From assembly GCA_031216915.1 (NCBI GenBank), contig CM062296.1, positions 665,447,838 to 665,511,837 on the forward strand: a DNA stretch of 64,000 nucleotides. The letters run 5' to 3'. Origin of the DNA: Pictodentalium vernedei. Its lineage: Eukaryota; Mollusca; Scaphopoda; Dentaliida; Dentaliidae. The position numbers and the translations under genes were made by a program. Shown here in pieces: positions 45,289 to 56,703 of this stretch. Each line of letters starts with the position of its first letter. Within the stretch, counting starts at the first letter, position 1. Under the pieces are notes generated by a model that ran no database searches, was not told where the DNA came from, and saw only the letters and a program-made list of their open reading frames with translations.

Positions 45289-46842
45289 TCACTGGAAGCG
45301 TCCACTCAGTGTGATATAATCCTGTACAATTCCGAATACAAGAGCATTATTAGAGTTGTCCAACCATTCAGACCCAAACAGAAACGCAGAGAGGTCAAAT
45401 GTGAAAGGCAATGTATTGATAGTTGAGTCGTGTGCAGCGTCATGTATTGAACAATACAGGAGGAAATGTTCAGTTGTCTCTGGGTCACCACACTGGCACA
45501 GTGGGGATGACGATAGATGGTTGTCATAGAGGTGGGCATTGATACCACTACAATGCAAGCGTAGCCTACAATAATAGATTTGTGCAGCACGGGATTTAGC
45601 ACCAGTGTAAAATATTGGTGGTCGGTGGTTTGCACTATTTAAGAACCTTCTAAAATTTATGAGGGAGGAATTTTCCTTTACCGAGGTTGGTAATCTGTTC
45701 CACTGATTGGTAACATCCGGGATAAATGAGGATTGGTATAAGTTAGTGTGGCAGAAGGGAATATGGTGGTTAATTGCAGATCGGAGATTATGACTTTGAT
45801 TGATGGATGCACTGACGGGGGGAACTTTCATAGAGATATATGGAGGTGTTAGCTCATGATACATCTTGAAGAACTGAGTAATCTTGTGCTTTCGGCGTCT
45901 TTCTTGTAGTGTATCCCATTGAACTTCAGTATAGAGGTGGCTTCTACTGGCGCTCACAGTGGCACCAGTAACTATTCTTGCTGCCGCTATCTGTATTTTC
46001 TCCAAGTCAGCTGCTTGCATTGCTGAGCAGTTGTCCCAGACACAGTCAGCATATTCTAATAGAGGTCTAATGAAAGCAAAATATATTCGTTCGAGGACTT
46101 TTCGTTCAAGAGTAAACTTGTGAGCTCTAAGCGTATCGATACGTGACCAAGCTTTAGAGCAAACATGGTCGATATGGTCATGCCACGTACAATTTTTGTT
46201 CAATAATGCACCTAAGTGCTTATGAATGGTAACCTCAGTAATTCCTGTTCCACTTAGATATAAGGGTGGATGTGCAGGAACATTAATTTTATGGGATATT
46301 AGCATAGTTTCTGTTTTTTTGGCATTGAACTCAACCAGCCATGTTTTGGTCCAATCTTCGATTGTTGCCAAATCACGATTGATTAAGACTGCAGCTTGAT
46401 CAGGATTCTCTACTATGAGATATAAAGATGTATCATCTGCAAATAGACAATGATGCTCAGTAAATTTTCAGTAATGTCGTTAATGTATATCAGGAATAAG
46501 AGTGGGCCCAGAATGGAACTTTGTGGAACTCCAGATGTTACTTGTCCCCAGGAAGACACCTCAGAGGCTACCACAACCCGCTGATACCAGTCGGAGAGGT
46601 TAGATTTTAAAAAACAAAGTAGATCGCCAGATATCCCTATTTTCTCGAGCTTGTGAATAAGACCAACATGCCATACCTTATCAAACGCTTTACTGACATC
46701 ACAAAAAACAACTCTAACTTCTTTACCGTAGTCAAGGGCATGACAAAATTCATCATAAAGATCTGTCAGTTGCAATACCGTTGAGTCACCTGGGGTAAAC
46801 CATGACTGTAACTGGCTCAGTATAATGTTATCACATAGGAAA
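45289..46842 (-). pseudogene. LINE 1 reverse transcriptase, palm to C-terminus
   Basis: Reading down from 46,842: VFCDVSKAFDKVWH (motif A), VTSGVPQSSILGPLLFLIYI (motif B), then a frame change, LFADDTSLYL (catalytic FADD at about 46,420-46,445), FNAKKTETMLIS and HKHLGALL. The thumb-like region FAFIRPLLEYADCVWDN follows. Near the end lies CQCGDPETTEHFLLYC, the C-x-C...H...C nucleic-acid-binding motif usual in many LINE C-termini. The frame from about 46,458 to 45,289 is open. Its first ATG (46,371) lies downstream of the FADD box, so the true frame begins further up. Confidence 0.9.
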
Positions 46843-48127
46843 TAGGGCTGGGCGATATTTCGATATACCGGTAAATACCGGTATTGAAATCAGTACCGGT
46901 TAAATATCGTCTATTTTTGGCAATACCGGTATATCGTCTGTAACGATATTGGTTTGGGTCACATGATAATAAAATTTCAACGTGTTTTTTCGTAAAATCG
47001 CACAGAAAGTTGCTTTAAAAATACAGGAAGCTTATCTTTCCTCATTTCGTGAACAAATGATAAACAGCTAGAGATGACGAGAGTAACGTTCTGTCTGGTT
47101 TATCGTCACCGACATGCAAGCATTCATGGAGAAATTATGAAATAAAAATTTAATACTTGTTTGCTAAATTTGTTTGATTATTTTTAATTTGTGAATAATT
47201 AAAGTTGCATACATCACACAAATAGTTTGTTACACAGAAAACACACCCGACTGTCACGCTGTAAAAACACGGTCACCTACTGCTGGTCGCATTTGTTTGA
47301 ACTGTAATCAGCAAGCCATACTTATCGCTTAATTCGTTGTCAGCAATCTGACACAAAAATGTTTCAAATCACACATATTCACAATTGCGAAATGTGCAAC
47401 AATTTTTGTCAAATATGACAGAGGTGTGATGCCATCACTGGGAGAAAACATTGTCGGCTGGTGATTGACACCTGCAGACTATCATGAAAGTGAAGGGTGA
47501 TCACGTCTTGGAGGCATGCTTAATATCAACAGACCGACTGGCCTGACATGTGACAGAAGACATTTGACATTGTCATCTGAGAAAGTTCACTGCTGGAAGA
47601 TAGGAGAAGGGGAGGAGCTACTACTGGTTCTTTGTGAAACCAGGCCCTCGGAATTCCATCAACTGGACACACGTTGTTTTGATAAAAAGTTTTGTTTGCC
47701 ACTGTTTTCATGAAGCCACACATTCGCAATTAACACAATGTGACAATTGACTGGCTCAGTAATTAAACACTTATCAGTCAAGAGAGGCTGGCCATGTTTT
47801 TACAGGAATTAAATTGACAAAGACTAATTTACTTGTATCCCAGATTCAGATGAAAGCCAGTAAACCCATGATAATTTTATGGCTTATTTTCGTATTAAAC
47901 AATAGGTTCAATAACTTTGTAGACATGGATTATTATGGTCTTCCATTCAAATTTTCCCAGAGCAGTTAGTGATACTTGTATCTTTTGCTCCAAAAATATC
48001 TTTTTTATTCATGATATCCCTTGCATTTAATATGCGTTTCACACACTGCTGCACGATATACCAGTATATCGCGATATTTTTTCTGATATCGTTACCGGTA
48101 TTCAGATTCCCATATCGCCCAGCCCTA
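46843..48127. mobile_element. Non-autonomous hAT, 1,285 bp, inside LINE 1
   Basis: The ends TAGGGCTGGGCGATAT and ATATCGCCCAGCCCTA are perfect inverted repeats. ATAGGAAA flanks both sides (46,835-46,842 and 48,128-48,135), an 8-bp duplication typical of hAT. Subterminal sequences are rich in ACCGGTAT and CGATAT words at both ends. No transposase ORF, so it depends on a related element, not necessarily the hAT at 14,840, whose TIR is different. Confidence 0.92.
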
Positions 48128-48135
48128 ATAGGAAA

Positions 48136-49735
48136 TGCCATAATCTTTTAAACACACACTTTTCAAGTAACTTGCCAGTACAGCTAATTAGTGATATCGG
48201 GCGATAATTGGTAACAGCATTAGGAGGATTCTTTTTCAATACCGGCGCCACATTGGCTTTTTTCCATAATTGTGGAAAATAAAAGTTTTTTAAAAGGATA
48301 TTAAATAATATTGTAAGTGGTACACATAATGAACTTCTGCATTCCTCAGGAGCCATGGACTTATGAGGTCAGGGTCGGACGCCTTCTATATCTTAATACT
48401 CTTGATTGCTTCATACACTTTAGTGCTTACTAACATTATTTTATCAAATGAATGCAGGACTGGATGAGAGGAGTCAGGTAAAGTTGCATTTGTGTCATCC
48501 AATCTTGAAATGGAACAGAAGTATTCGTTGAACACTTCCGCCTTCTCAAGAATGGTTGAGTAAAGTTTATTCAAGTGATTTAAAGTTGGGATTTCTGGGG
48601 TATTTCTACTGATAAATGTTTTTAAGGTTTTCCACCAATCCGCCGATGATGTATTTGGGCAACTCAATGTTGATTGAACTTTTGAAATATACGTGGCTTT
48701 GGCCTTCCTAACTGCTGATACGACCTCATTACGTTTACGTTTATATTTATCCCAGTCGTATGGTAAACCTGAGCGCTTTGCTCTGCGATATAATCGGGCC
48801 CTTTGCCTAATCATTAAGTGAATCTTGTTATGCATCCATTTGGGTTGATTGGGCCTGGAAGTTATATCTTTGTTGGGGATGAATTTAGATGCCGTGTTAA
48901 GTAGGATCTCGGTAAAGTTAGAGATTACAGTGTCTAGACATGAATTATCGAAGAAGCTCTTCCAGTCTACACTGTTGAAGGCGTTGTTCAAAGCATTATA
49001 ATCCCCTTCCGGATACAGCCAAATGCGTCTCCTAAAGTGTTTGGACGTTGTTTTTTCAAATTCAACCTCAATTGAAATTGGGCAATGATATTGAGTCATG
49101 TCAGGAATAAGGGGCTCCTGAACTTCACATTCCAGTACAGGAACTGTATCACTTACAGCAAACAGATCAATCAGTGTAGCAGATGACTCAGTAAAACATG
49201 TTGGTTCTCCCACAAGCTGCCTCAGATTAAAATAGTTGCTTAATTCACGGAAGTGTCCTCGGGAGGAACCATTTTGATTTTCATTAAAATCCCCAGTAGT
49301 GATTAGGTCAGAGATTGAAGTATCTTTGGCTTTATCAACAGAAGCTGTAATGCTATCCCAGATATCTTTAGTACTATTGGGTGGTCGGTAGAATACTCCA
49401 ACTAGTATTGATTTACTGTAATTTGTAAACACCTCAGCCCAAAGGCACTCAGTGTTATTTACCTCGAGGTCAGTTCTTCGCCGAAAGCACAAGCCATCCT
49501 TTATGTACATGGCAACGCCCCCTTCCCTCAATGAGCGGTCACGCCGCAAGGTTCCTGGAAGCCACTAATCATTATATCAGATATTTGATTGCAGCTTTGA
49601 AGCCAAGTCTCGGTGAAGACTAGTATGTCATTAGATGATGATTCATACTCAATAATGTTCAATTTTGGCTTGAGGCTTTGAATGTTTATATGGAAGATTT
49701 TCAGTGAATTTTGGCTACAATAAGTGTTTACGGAG
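48136..49735 (-). pseudogene. LINE 1 endonuclease and RT N-terminus
   Basis: Endonuclease start LKIFHINIQSLKPKLNIIEY and VFTETWL (49,690-49,600). After a one-base deletion at about 49,551 the frame continues GGVAMYIKDGL, GVFYRPPNS, TTGDFNENQ and TLIDLFAVS, covering the EN catalytic blocks. The linker WMHNKIHLMIRQRARLYRRA leads towards RT. After a stop (about 48,385) and frame change, PLTILFNILLKNFYFPQLWK and NYRPISLIS (about 48,190-48,330) give the RT N-terminal blocks, ending where the hAT is inserted. The endonuclease would nick the target DNA for primed reverse transcription. Confidence 0.9.
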
Positions 49736-49737
49736 GC

Positions 49738-49770
49738 AGGCCCAGGGTTTAATTCAATGTCCCCAGACAA
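49738..49770 (-). other. 2A-like ribosome-skipping motif in LINE 1
   Basis: The encoded peptide LSGDIELNPGP fits the D-x-E-x-N-P-G-P consensus of 2A-like sequences, which cause the ribosome to skip the Gly-Pro bond. It is directly preceded by a hydrophobic stretch (HLIILVTLFLAPLLLL) and followed within about 15 codons by the endonuclease. Skipping would release the EN-RT protein from the N-terminal leader. 2A-like motifs are known in CR1-type LINEs of several invertebrates. Confidence 0.9.
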
Positions 49771-49926
49771 TAACAGGAGTGGGGCCAGGAACAATGTTAC
49801 CAAAATAATAAGATGCCACGTAGCAGACTCAATTAGTTTTGGAGCCATTAAGTTCGGCATCAGTGGGGTTCTAGTACCTCCTCCAAGAAAGTTAGGTCTC
49901 GTAAATTCCACACACCTATCAAATGG

Positions 49927-50157
49927 TTAACCTTGTGAAATGGAGAGATGAAACAAGGCTGACAGCACAGTTAAGCTAATGTGAAGACGGATACCTACAC
50001 TGCACAAATACAAATACGTTAGAAAACACAGGGACTGCTCCTTGCTAAGTTTTCGTTTGAGGCTGCAGACATATATTGCAGTACTGAATGTACCAATCCG
50101 GGCACGGTAGGAATCTGGGATACACAATATGTAATTTGCGGATGGTAAAATCTGCAC
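49927..50157 (-). pseudogene. LINE 1 N-terminal leader peptide
   Basis: The frame contains SYRARIGTFSTAIYVCSLKR and a hydrophobic segment YLYLCSVGIRLHISLTVLSA. LINE 2 has the equivalent YRARIGNF at 60,078, so this short region is conserved between two diverged elements. In LINE 1 it is out of frame with the 2A region, whose frame is closed upstream by TAA at 49,927-49,929. Function unknown; the conserved leader may target or anchor the released N-terminal product. Confidence 0.6.
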
Positions 50158-50371
50158 AGTGCCCGGAGACTGGTAACTTTAGGACTATTCTAAATTGGTA
50201 AGAGTTGCGCTCAGGTTGGTTACGAGAAGGTTTGGGTTTGAAGAAGAGTGGATAGAGTAGCTTTGAAATGGGGTATAAAAAAATAATGGTAGAAAATACG
50301 AATAATGTATTGAAAAAGCATTCCATGAAGCAATGTGATATGAAATGCTTAAACTCAAAGTCTAGCACCAT

Positions 50372-51167
50372 TAGTTATTAAATGGATGTTACAAATGGAG
50401 AAAATGAAGAATGATTGGATTTTGTATTGTAAACCAAGGGCAAATTATGGAGAGAAGCATTTGGAAATATATAGGTGTGTACACTTATTTGACACGTCCA
50501 TACACCTGCGCACACCCTCACACACATGCATGACCACAAATGCACACACACATTCGTCGACACTACAACTGTTCACTAAATCAAAACAGCAGCTCAGTCC
50601 AGGTGTCCATTCCCTCTGTGCAGTCCCACATCCGACAAGTCAGTGCATGCATACTCTGACATAAATACCTTTGTATAAATACACTGACAGACCGTCAGAC
50701 ACTCACATGCATCCCCACGTGCACATACATATGGAGCTACATGTGCACCTCCGACAGTCCGTCAGTATATTTATCTATCCTTATATACATCAGGAGGAAA
50801 ATGTTAAAGCATAGTTACGCATAGTCCAAACTTGGACCCACAGTCTGTAATATAATTTTTGGCGTTGGTACGGCCTGTAGGTCCAACGCTCTCGATCTCT
50901 GTGGTGTACTATATGACCAGTAAACGATTTACTTGCTGGTCTATCTCGCCTCGTGAGAACAATATGACATATCCTGAAGCTTTGTGTTAGTATGTGATCG
51001 AAAAAAGAATATTTACTGAGCAATTATATCTATATAAAAACATGTCGATCACTGGATAAATTCTAAAACGTATTTTCACTCGAAATTCAGCAGCTGATCA
51101 ACAACGGAGGTCACCATGTTTAAATTGAAATCTTCGGGCGAGTGTTTGACTAATGGAATACCAGATG
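50372..51167. other. Intergenic stretch, nothing recognised
   Basis: CA-rich patches (CACACACATGCATG, CACACACACATTCG) and short open frames only. No gene or element boundary identified. Confidence 0.5.
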
Positions 51168-51350
51168 CATAAAACGGAACGGACTCGTATCGACGAAGCA
51201 CGGTTGACTGACGGCGCGTTTGAATCTTGGTGCTTTTCACTTCAATCGTCATCATTTCGAACACAGTCAACGCGCAACGAAATTTCACACAAAAAATATT
51301 GCAGCACACCCAGCTTCCACTTCGTCGATACGAGCCCGTTCCGTTTTATG
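51168..51350. mobile_element. MITE with 32-bp inverted ends
   Basis: The left end CATAAAACGGAACGGACTCG continuing TATCGACGAAG is matched by the right end CTTCGTCGATACGAGCCCGT continuing TCCGTTTTATG, with one mismatch. The unit is 183 bp. The interior has GCGCGTTTGAATC and AACGCGC words but no gene. Confidence 0.75.
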
Positions 51351-51474
51351 TGTCCGAGTCGGCAAGATTTATGTAGTCTGGCAAGCATTCTTTTACTTCC
51401 AAATCCAGAAAAATGGGGACACCTGGAAACGTGAAGGAGAACAGAAGGCCCTTCCGACATGAATCTTCATACTG

Positions 51475-52890
51475 ATGTATAATTTGTGTATATTTAATTT
51501 GAATTTAAGGAAGTTCAGAGGTGGGAATTTCAAAATAAACAAACAAAATTCCACTACTTATATAGCACCTTAACTTTCCGCCTTATGTTAAAATTAAAAA
51601 AACATCGCGTACGAAAGAGAAAACCTAACGTGTGTTTGCAGTCTTGCACATCCTTCTTTTCCGCCGGTGCATTTCATTAAGGGCCTATATAAGTAATGAA
51701 ATTTTGTTTATTTTGAAAATTCACACCTCTGATATTCCTTCAATTCAAATTAAATATACACAAAATATACATCAAAATCAAGATTGAGATGTATAGAACA
51801 CGAAACACATGTGTAATCAACTCATAGAGTCGACTATAGGCACCACTGGTTCCTGGAAGTCTGCTACCGTATTCGCACCAGAACTGATAATTTAATAATA
51901 TTTCACGAAAACAACTCGTGGCCAAATGTGCTTTACATATCCAAGAACAAAGCTAGGGGATCAAAATTCTTCAAAACACGACGACAGAGCTGTATGGAGG
52001 TAAATTCCAAAGCCTTTGGTTTTGTTTACGTATGAATATACTTTCGATTTCCGGTCAACGTGATCGGACGGAAAAAGCATGTAAAAACAACGCCGTGTAA
52101 AATCAAATAATGAAAAAGATCGCTTTCATACAGTATACTGTTATTAGATAGAGATTGCACAGTTGCCATATTCAACGCAAGGTATCATGATACCTGTTGA
52201 AATTTCTGAGAATTACGATTTTGTTTTTTCGATGGAAATTCGTGGTATCGAGTGATTTGCACAAGTCTGTCGAGCATGGAAACCATCTTCAATAAAAAAT
52301 GCAGACAGTGTTGTCCTCTTCCCAAATGCAGTCCTATTGCTGTATTCAAAAGTATTTTGAATGCCTAGCTTTGTTCTTGGATATATGAAGCACATCTGGC
52401 CACAAGTTGTTCTGATGAAATATTATTTTATTATCAGTTCTGGTGCGAATGCGGTAGCAGACTTCCAGGAACCAGTGGTGCCTACAGTCGACTCTATGAG
52501 TTAATTACATCGTGTTTCGTGTTCTATACATCCCAACCTTCATTTTGATGTATAATTTGTGTATATTTAATTTGAATTTAACCCTTTACCCAACGTAACG
52601 GCCAAAACCGGCCAGCGCTATTCTCAAAAATCGCCAATTAATTTTAATTATTTTTTCATTTTTTGTCTCAAAAACATAGTTTATGACCCCTCATTGGAAC
52701 GAGCTTGTCGAGCTCGTTCCAATGAGGGGTCATAACCTATGTTTTTGAGACAAAAAATGAAAAAAAAATAGTTATTCAAGAATTGTTTTTGCAAGTGTCG
52801 TCTGCTTTTCATGTTAGGTAAAGGGTTAAGTAATATGAGAGGTGTGAATTTTCAAAATAAACAAAATTTCATTACTTATATAATGTAGGC
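51475..52890. repeat. Diverged inverted duplication
   Basis: The blocks TGTATAATTTGTGTATATTT, AATTTGAATTTAA, TTCACACCTCT, TAAGTAATGAAATTTTG and CTTCCAGGAACCAG occur in opposite orientations at 51,475-51,960 and 52,230-52,890. This gives a large imperfect inverted repeat around about 52,100. The right arm contains a piggyBac-like MITE absent from the left arm. The AATTTGAATTTAA motif sits directly at the MITE insertion site. A third copy of part of this repeat is at 42,150. Confidence 0.65.
52578..52829. mobile_element. piggyBac-like palindromic MITE with TTAA duplication
   Basis: The ends TTAACCCTTTACC and GGTAAAGGGTTAA are perfect inverted repeats with TTAA target sites (52,578-52,581 and 52,826-52,829). 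The centre is a long palindrome (GAACGAGCTTGTCGAGCTCGTTC; TTTTTGAGACAAAAAATGAA). The related sequence at about 51,500 has a single TTAA in the same context (GAATTTAAGG), which is a paralogous empty site. Confidence 0.8.
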
Positions 52891-53708
52891 CCTTATCGCT
52901 TTCCACGAAGCACATTCTCCCAAATTACATTTAAAACGAAACAAGAAAACGGCTGACTACGTTACAAATCTGTAACGCACATTTTTTCGAAAAAATAACA
53001 ATGACGGCTATATTGGAACCATTAGGACGAGAGATATGCGAATGAAATGGTAATTTTGCATTCTTCTCAGAAATGCTTATACTTGTATAACAAAACAAAG
53101 TCGTTTTTCTAAAGTTGGTGATTTTGATAGACTGTTCAGTTTTACCATAGGATCAATGAGGAGAATATTGGACTGAAAGGACGTACCAAACCCAAAAATT
53201 ATATTACGGACTTTCAGGCCATGTTTGGACAAGGTCGTTGATATCAAAACGAACTAGAATTCTCAGACGCATTCCTCAAAATGTACGACTCGTCTAAGAG
53301 CATATTTACTTGTATTGATTAACACAAATACAAAATAAATGCTAAATATGTGAGCTTTATGATAAAGCAATCTTATTTCACTGTAGTCTGGGTTTAACTT
53401 TATTGCTTTGAATGGGGATTCAATGGATTACGAAAAAGTACAAAACACACAACTGACCATTTTGCAATGAATGCAAGGAAAAGAAAACTAATTTATACGA
53501 AACTACGAACCATATGCGTCTAAAATTTATACTCTTGAAATATGAAAAATAACAATATTTCAATAATAAAAATAAGATTTGATTATTTGTTAAATTTTGA
53601 AATGTCTACTTTACAATTTTAAAGTTTTCACGAAACTTAATAAAATACGAATTTTTCTATAAAATTTAAGGTCAAGGTCCTCTCAATAACTCCATTTGGT
53701 CATCTAAA
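52891..53708. other. Intergenic stretch, nothing recognised
   Basis: AT-rich, no coding similarity, no clear repeats. Confidence 0.5.
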
Positions 53709-53769
53709 TTGAGAACAGAATTTAAAGAGGAAATCGGTCGAACGCTGGTGGTCTGGATATTAGTTAAGC

Positions 53770-53930
53770 GATCTGAACGTAGTGGCTACCCCTCTACGTT
53801 CAGATTCCTCCCATTCAAATCTGTGGTCTTAGGACTAATACTGTTTGTAGTTTTTATAAATGACCTGCCAGACTGTGTCAAATCAAAAGTACTAATGTTT
53901 GCCGATGACACAAAGTTATACAAACATAAT
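53770..53930 (+). pseudogene. LINE 3 reverse transcriptase, motif B to FADD
   Basis: The frame reads SVVLGLILFVVFINDLPDCV and KVLMFADDTKLYKH, the RT block up to the catalytic FADD of a CR1/Jockey-type LINE. Upstream the GVPQG box is degenerate, and a short inverted repeat (ATCTGAACGTAG / CTACGTTCAGAT, 53,771-53,808) sits there. The protein resumes at 56,712, so an insertion separates the two halves. Confidence 0.82.
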
Positions 53931-54592
53931 ATGAACTTTGGTAAAACCAAGAAGCGCGCGCAACTCACAGTGTTTTTCAAATTATAATGACATAAACTTA
54001 ACAAAATTTAAAACAGTGTTTAAGGGGTCGTCCAACAAAACATTTTGCGTTGTGAACTAATGCATGTATATGCTGTCTTGTAGATTTATTTCCCCCAAAA
54101 CATATCAGACCTACAATATAATATGAAATTTAGGCAAACCTAAAAGCGAGCGAAAGTGATGCATTAGGCCTAATGTGCTGCAGGCCTACATTTACTGGTA
54201 AAGAATAGGGGACCAACCAAATTTCGAGATAACTACTTTTATCTGCGTTTTGATTGGAAGATATTTTCCAATTCTCTGATTGAAAGATAATTTTATCATT
54301 GCTTTGAGTGGAAGATATATTTATGGCGTCGTTGTTTTCCGCAATTTATCCGATGAGTTACGGAGATTGCTGCGTTCATTTTTATTTTTTCACAAATAGC
54401 GTGTAGCATTTATTGTTACTATTACTAACGTTTAGTAGCCACTACAAGAAAATACCGCAGTGCTGTGCAAAAAAGGACGATGATAATATTCCAATACAGT
54501 TTTACTGAAAAGGCCATCTTTAAAATAATAAGACTGAGTATCACAAATGTAGTTTCATGATTCGGACCTGATTTTTATATAGGATGTTTCGT

Positions 54593-54707
54593 ACCCAGAT
54601 CTGTGGACGATTCTGACCATATTTCTGGCCGATTCGGACCAGACTATTGGATGATTTGGTCCATGTTTGTGGACGATTTGGACCAGGTTTCTGGCCGATT
54701 TGCCCAA
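54593..54707. repeat. 22-bp minisatellite, copy 2
   Basis: Five units of 22 bp (ACGATTCTGACCATATTTCT-GG, CCGATTCGGACCAGACTATT-GG, ACGATTTGGACCAGGTTTCT-GG). Same consensus as 15,822-15,983. Non-coding. Confidence 0.75.
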
Positions 54708-54934
54708 CAGACACACAAACTACACAAGCCAGCACAGACATACACACTTCACAAGACAGCACAGACTTGTCGTTTGAAGTAAATAGGCCTAGAACTTTAT
54801 GTGCCAATTTCAATAAGCCGTTTTCATTAATTTCACGGAAAAAAAATACCGACGTACCGGTATTGTTTGTAGTTATCACAACAGATAATTCTGAGAGTAA
54901 TTATGAAACTGCTAATCCTGTGCTTCTGGATTTT

Positions 54935-56210
54935 GCAATACATTTTGGGTCCGCATACCGAATTTGGTCAAAATCGGCCCAGTAGTTAGCCCGTTGCTAA
55001 GGGGGAGCTCTGGTTGCTAATGACGTCACGTGGCGTCAACATTGACCTATCTGTTTTCATTTGCAATGCATTTTGGGTCCGCATTCCGAATTTGGTCAAA
55101 ATCGGCCCATTAGTTAGCCCGTTGCTAAGGGGGCACTCCGGTTGCTAGGGAAATCAAAAGACGTAAACTTCGATCCATCTGTTTTCATTTGCAATGCATT
55201 TTGGGTCCGTATACCGAATTTGGTCAAAATCGGCCCAGTAGTTAGCCCGTTGCTAAGTGGGCGCTCTGGTTGCTAGGGAAGTCACGTGACGTCATCATTG
55301 ATCTATCTGTTTTAATTTTCAAAGCATTCTGGGACCGTATACCGAATTTGGTCCAAATCGGCCCAGTAGTTAGCCCTTTGGTAAGTGCGCGCTGTGGTTG
55401 CGAGGGAAGTCCCGAGACGTCAACATTGATATGTCTGTTTTTATTTGCAATGCATTTTGGGTCCGTATACCAAATTTGGTCACAATCGGACCAGTAGTTA
55501 GCCCGTTGCTAAGGGGGCGCACTGGTTGCTAGGGAGGTCACGCGACGACACCATTGACCTGTCTGTTTCGTTTGCAATGCATTTTGGGTCCATATACCGA
55601 ATTTGGTCAAAATCGGCCCAGTAGTTATCCCGTTGCTAAGGGGGCGCTCTGGTTGCTAGGGAAGCCACGTAACGTCATCATTGATTTATCTGTTTTCATT
55701 TGCTATGCATTCTGGATCCGTATACCGAATTTGGTCCAAATCGGCCCGGTAGTTAGCCCGTTGCTAAGGGCGCCCTCTGGTTGCTAGGGAAGTCACGAGA
55801 CGTCAACATTGATATGTCTGTTTTTATTTGCAATGCATTTTGGGTTCGTATACCGAATTTGGTCAAAATCGGACCAGTAGTTAGTCCGTTGCTAAGGGGG
55901 GCGCTCTGGTTGCTAGGGAAGTCAAGTGACGTCATCATTGATCTATCTCTTTTCATTTGCAATGCATTCTGGGTCCGTATACCGAATTTGGTCCAAATCG
56001 GCCCAGTAGTTAGCCCGTTGCTAAGGACGCGCTCTGGTTGCTAGGGAAGTCACGAGACGTCAACATTGATATGTCTGTTTTTATTTGCAATGCATTTTGG
56101 GTTCGTATACCGAATTTGGTCAAAATCGGACCAGTAGTTAGCCGGTTGCTAAGGGGCGATGTGGTTGCTAGGGAAATCATGCGGCGACACCATTGACCTG
56201 TCTGTTTTCG
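54935..56210. repeat. Ten-copy 128-bp tandem array
   Basis: Units start at about 54,935, 55,063, 55,191, 55,319, 55,447, 55,574, 55,702, 55,830, 55,959 and 56,087. Each contains GCAATGCATTTTGGGTCCG, ACCGAATTTGGTCAAAATCG, AGTAGTTAGCCCGTTGCTAA, GGTTGCTAGGGAAGTCACGT and variants of GACGTCAACATTGAT. Units are roughly 85-95% alike by eye, and alternate units look more alike (TTTTGGGTTCG and TTCTGGGTCCG types). Open frames are translations of the repeat, not genes. Confidence 0.9.
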
Positions 56211-56677
56211 GTTCACTTTGTTCCAATAACACGCAGTGTTGGTTTAAAGTGAACAGCGTTTTGCAAATGCAAAACAGATAAATCACGTGACAGAATACTC
56301 CGCAGAATCGAACAACAGCGGGATCCCAACAGCCAGCCAGCAGACGATGAAATCCAATGTGCATATATGGGAACATTTAGCTTTTCGACAATTTCTGTCA
56401 TTTAGTCAGGAAAGCAAACGACAGTTGAGTTTGTTTGGAAAAACTTTAATTTTGAAAAGCATGTTCAATAAATTATTCACAGTCTGCATGGAATGATCTA
56501 AAGAGAAATCTCGCATTACACCGTTCGCTTTTTAGGGGGCGTCATTCGATTTGTTCGCTTCTGAAAACGAGAGCTGGGGTTCCCCATGTTTTTACGTCCG
56601 GTTTCCGGTTTAGATTGGATGGCACAGCATTCCTTGGTTTTCCAATTTCACGTACACGTTGTCTATTAGGCTTGCTT

Positions 56678-56703
56678 CAAAGCAGCCCTTCGGGCTGCTT
56701 TTG
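56678..56703. repeat. Strong hairpin at the end of the LINE 3 insertion
   Basis: AAAGCAGCCC and GGGCTGCTTT pair perfectly (10 bp) with a TTC loop, followed by GCGCGCGCTATAAT. Read as DNA it is a rolling-circle-type 3' hairpin candidate; read as RNA it would resemble a terminator-like stem, for which there is no context. Confidence 0.65.

Larger units (their letters stand above)
45289..50160 (-). mobile_element. CR1-like LINE 1 with 2A-like motif, interrupted by a hAT
   Basis: A nearly full-length non-LTR retrotransposon on the minus strand: leader peptide, 2A-like motif, AP endonuclease, reverse transcriptase and C-terminal cysteine motif. RT block GVPQSSILGPLLFLIYIND places it with CR1/L2/Jockey-type LINEs. 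Lesions include a frameshift between leader and 2A region, a one-base deletion in the endonuclease (about 49,551), a stop and frameshift before RT (about 48,360-48,386), a frameshift just before FADD (about 46,458) and a 1,285-bp insertion (46,843-48,127). It is not active. A second, more diverged 2A LINE is at 60,024. Confidence 0.88.

Noticed and set aside
49738..49770. Picornavirus-like insertion because of the 2A motif
   Set aside because: The motif sits in frame before a LINE endonuclease in two elements; 2A-like motifs are a known feature of such LINEs and no other viral sequence is present.
55270..56216. Frames with repeated FGSVYQIWSQSDQ-type or MLGKSRDVIIDLSV segments
   Set aside because: Products of the 128-bp array; the peptides shift frame between units.
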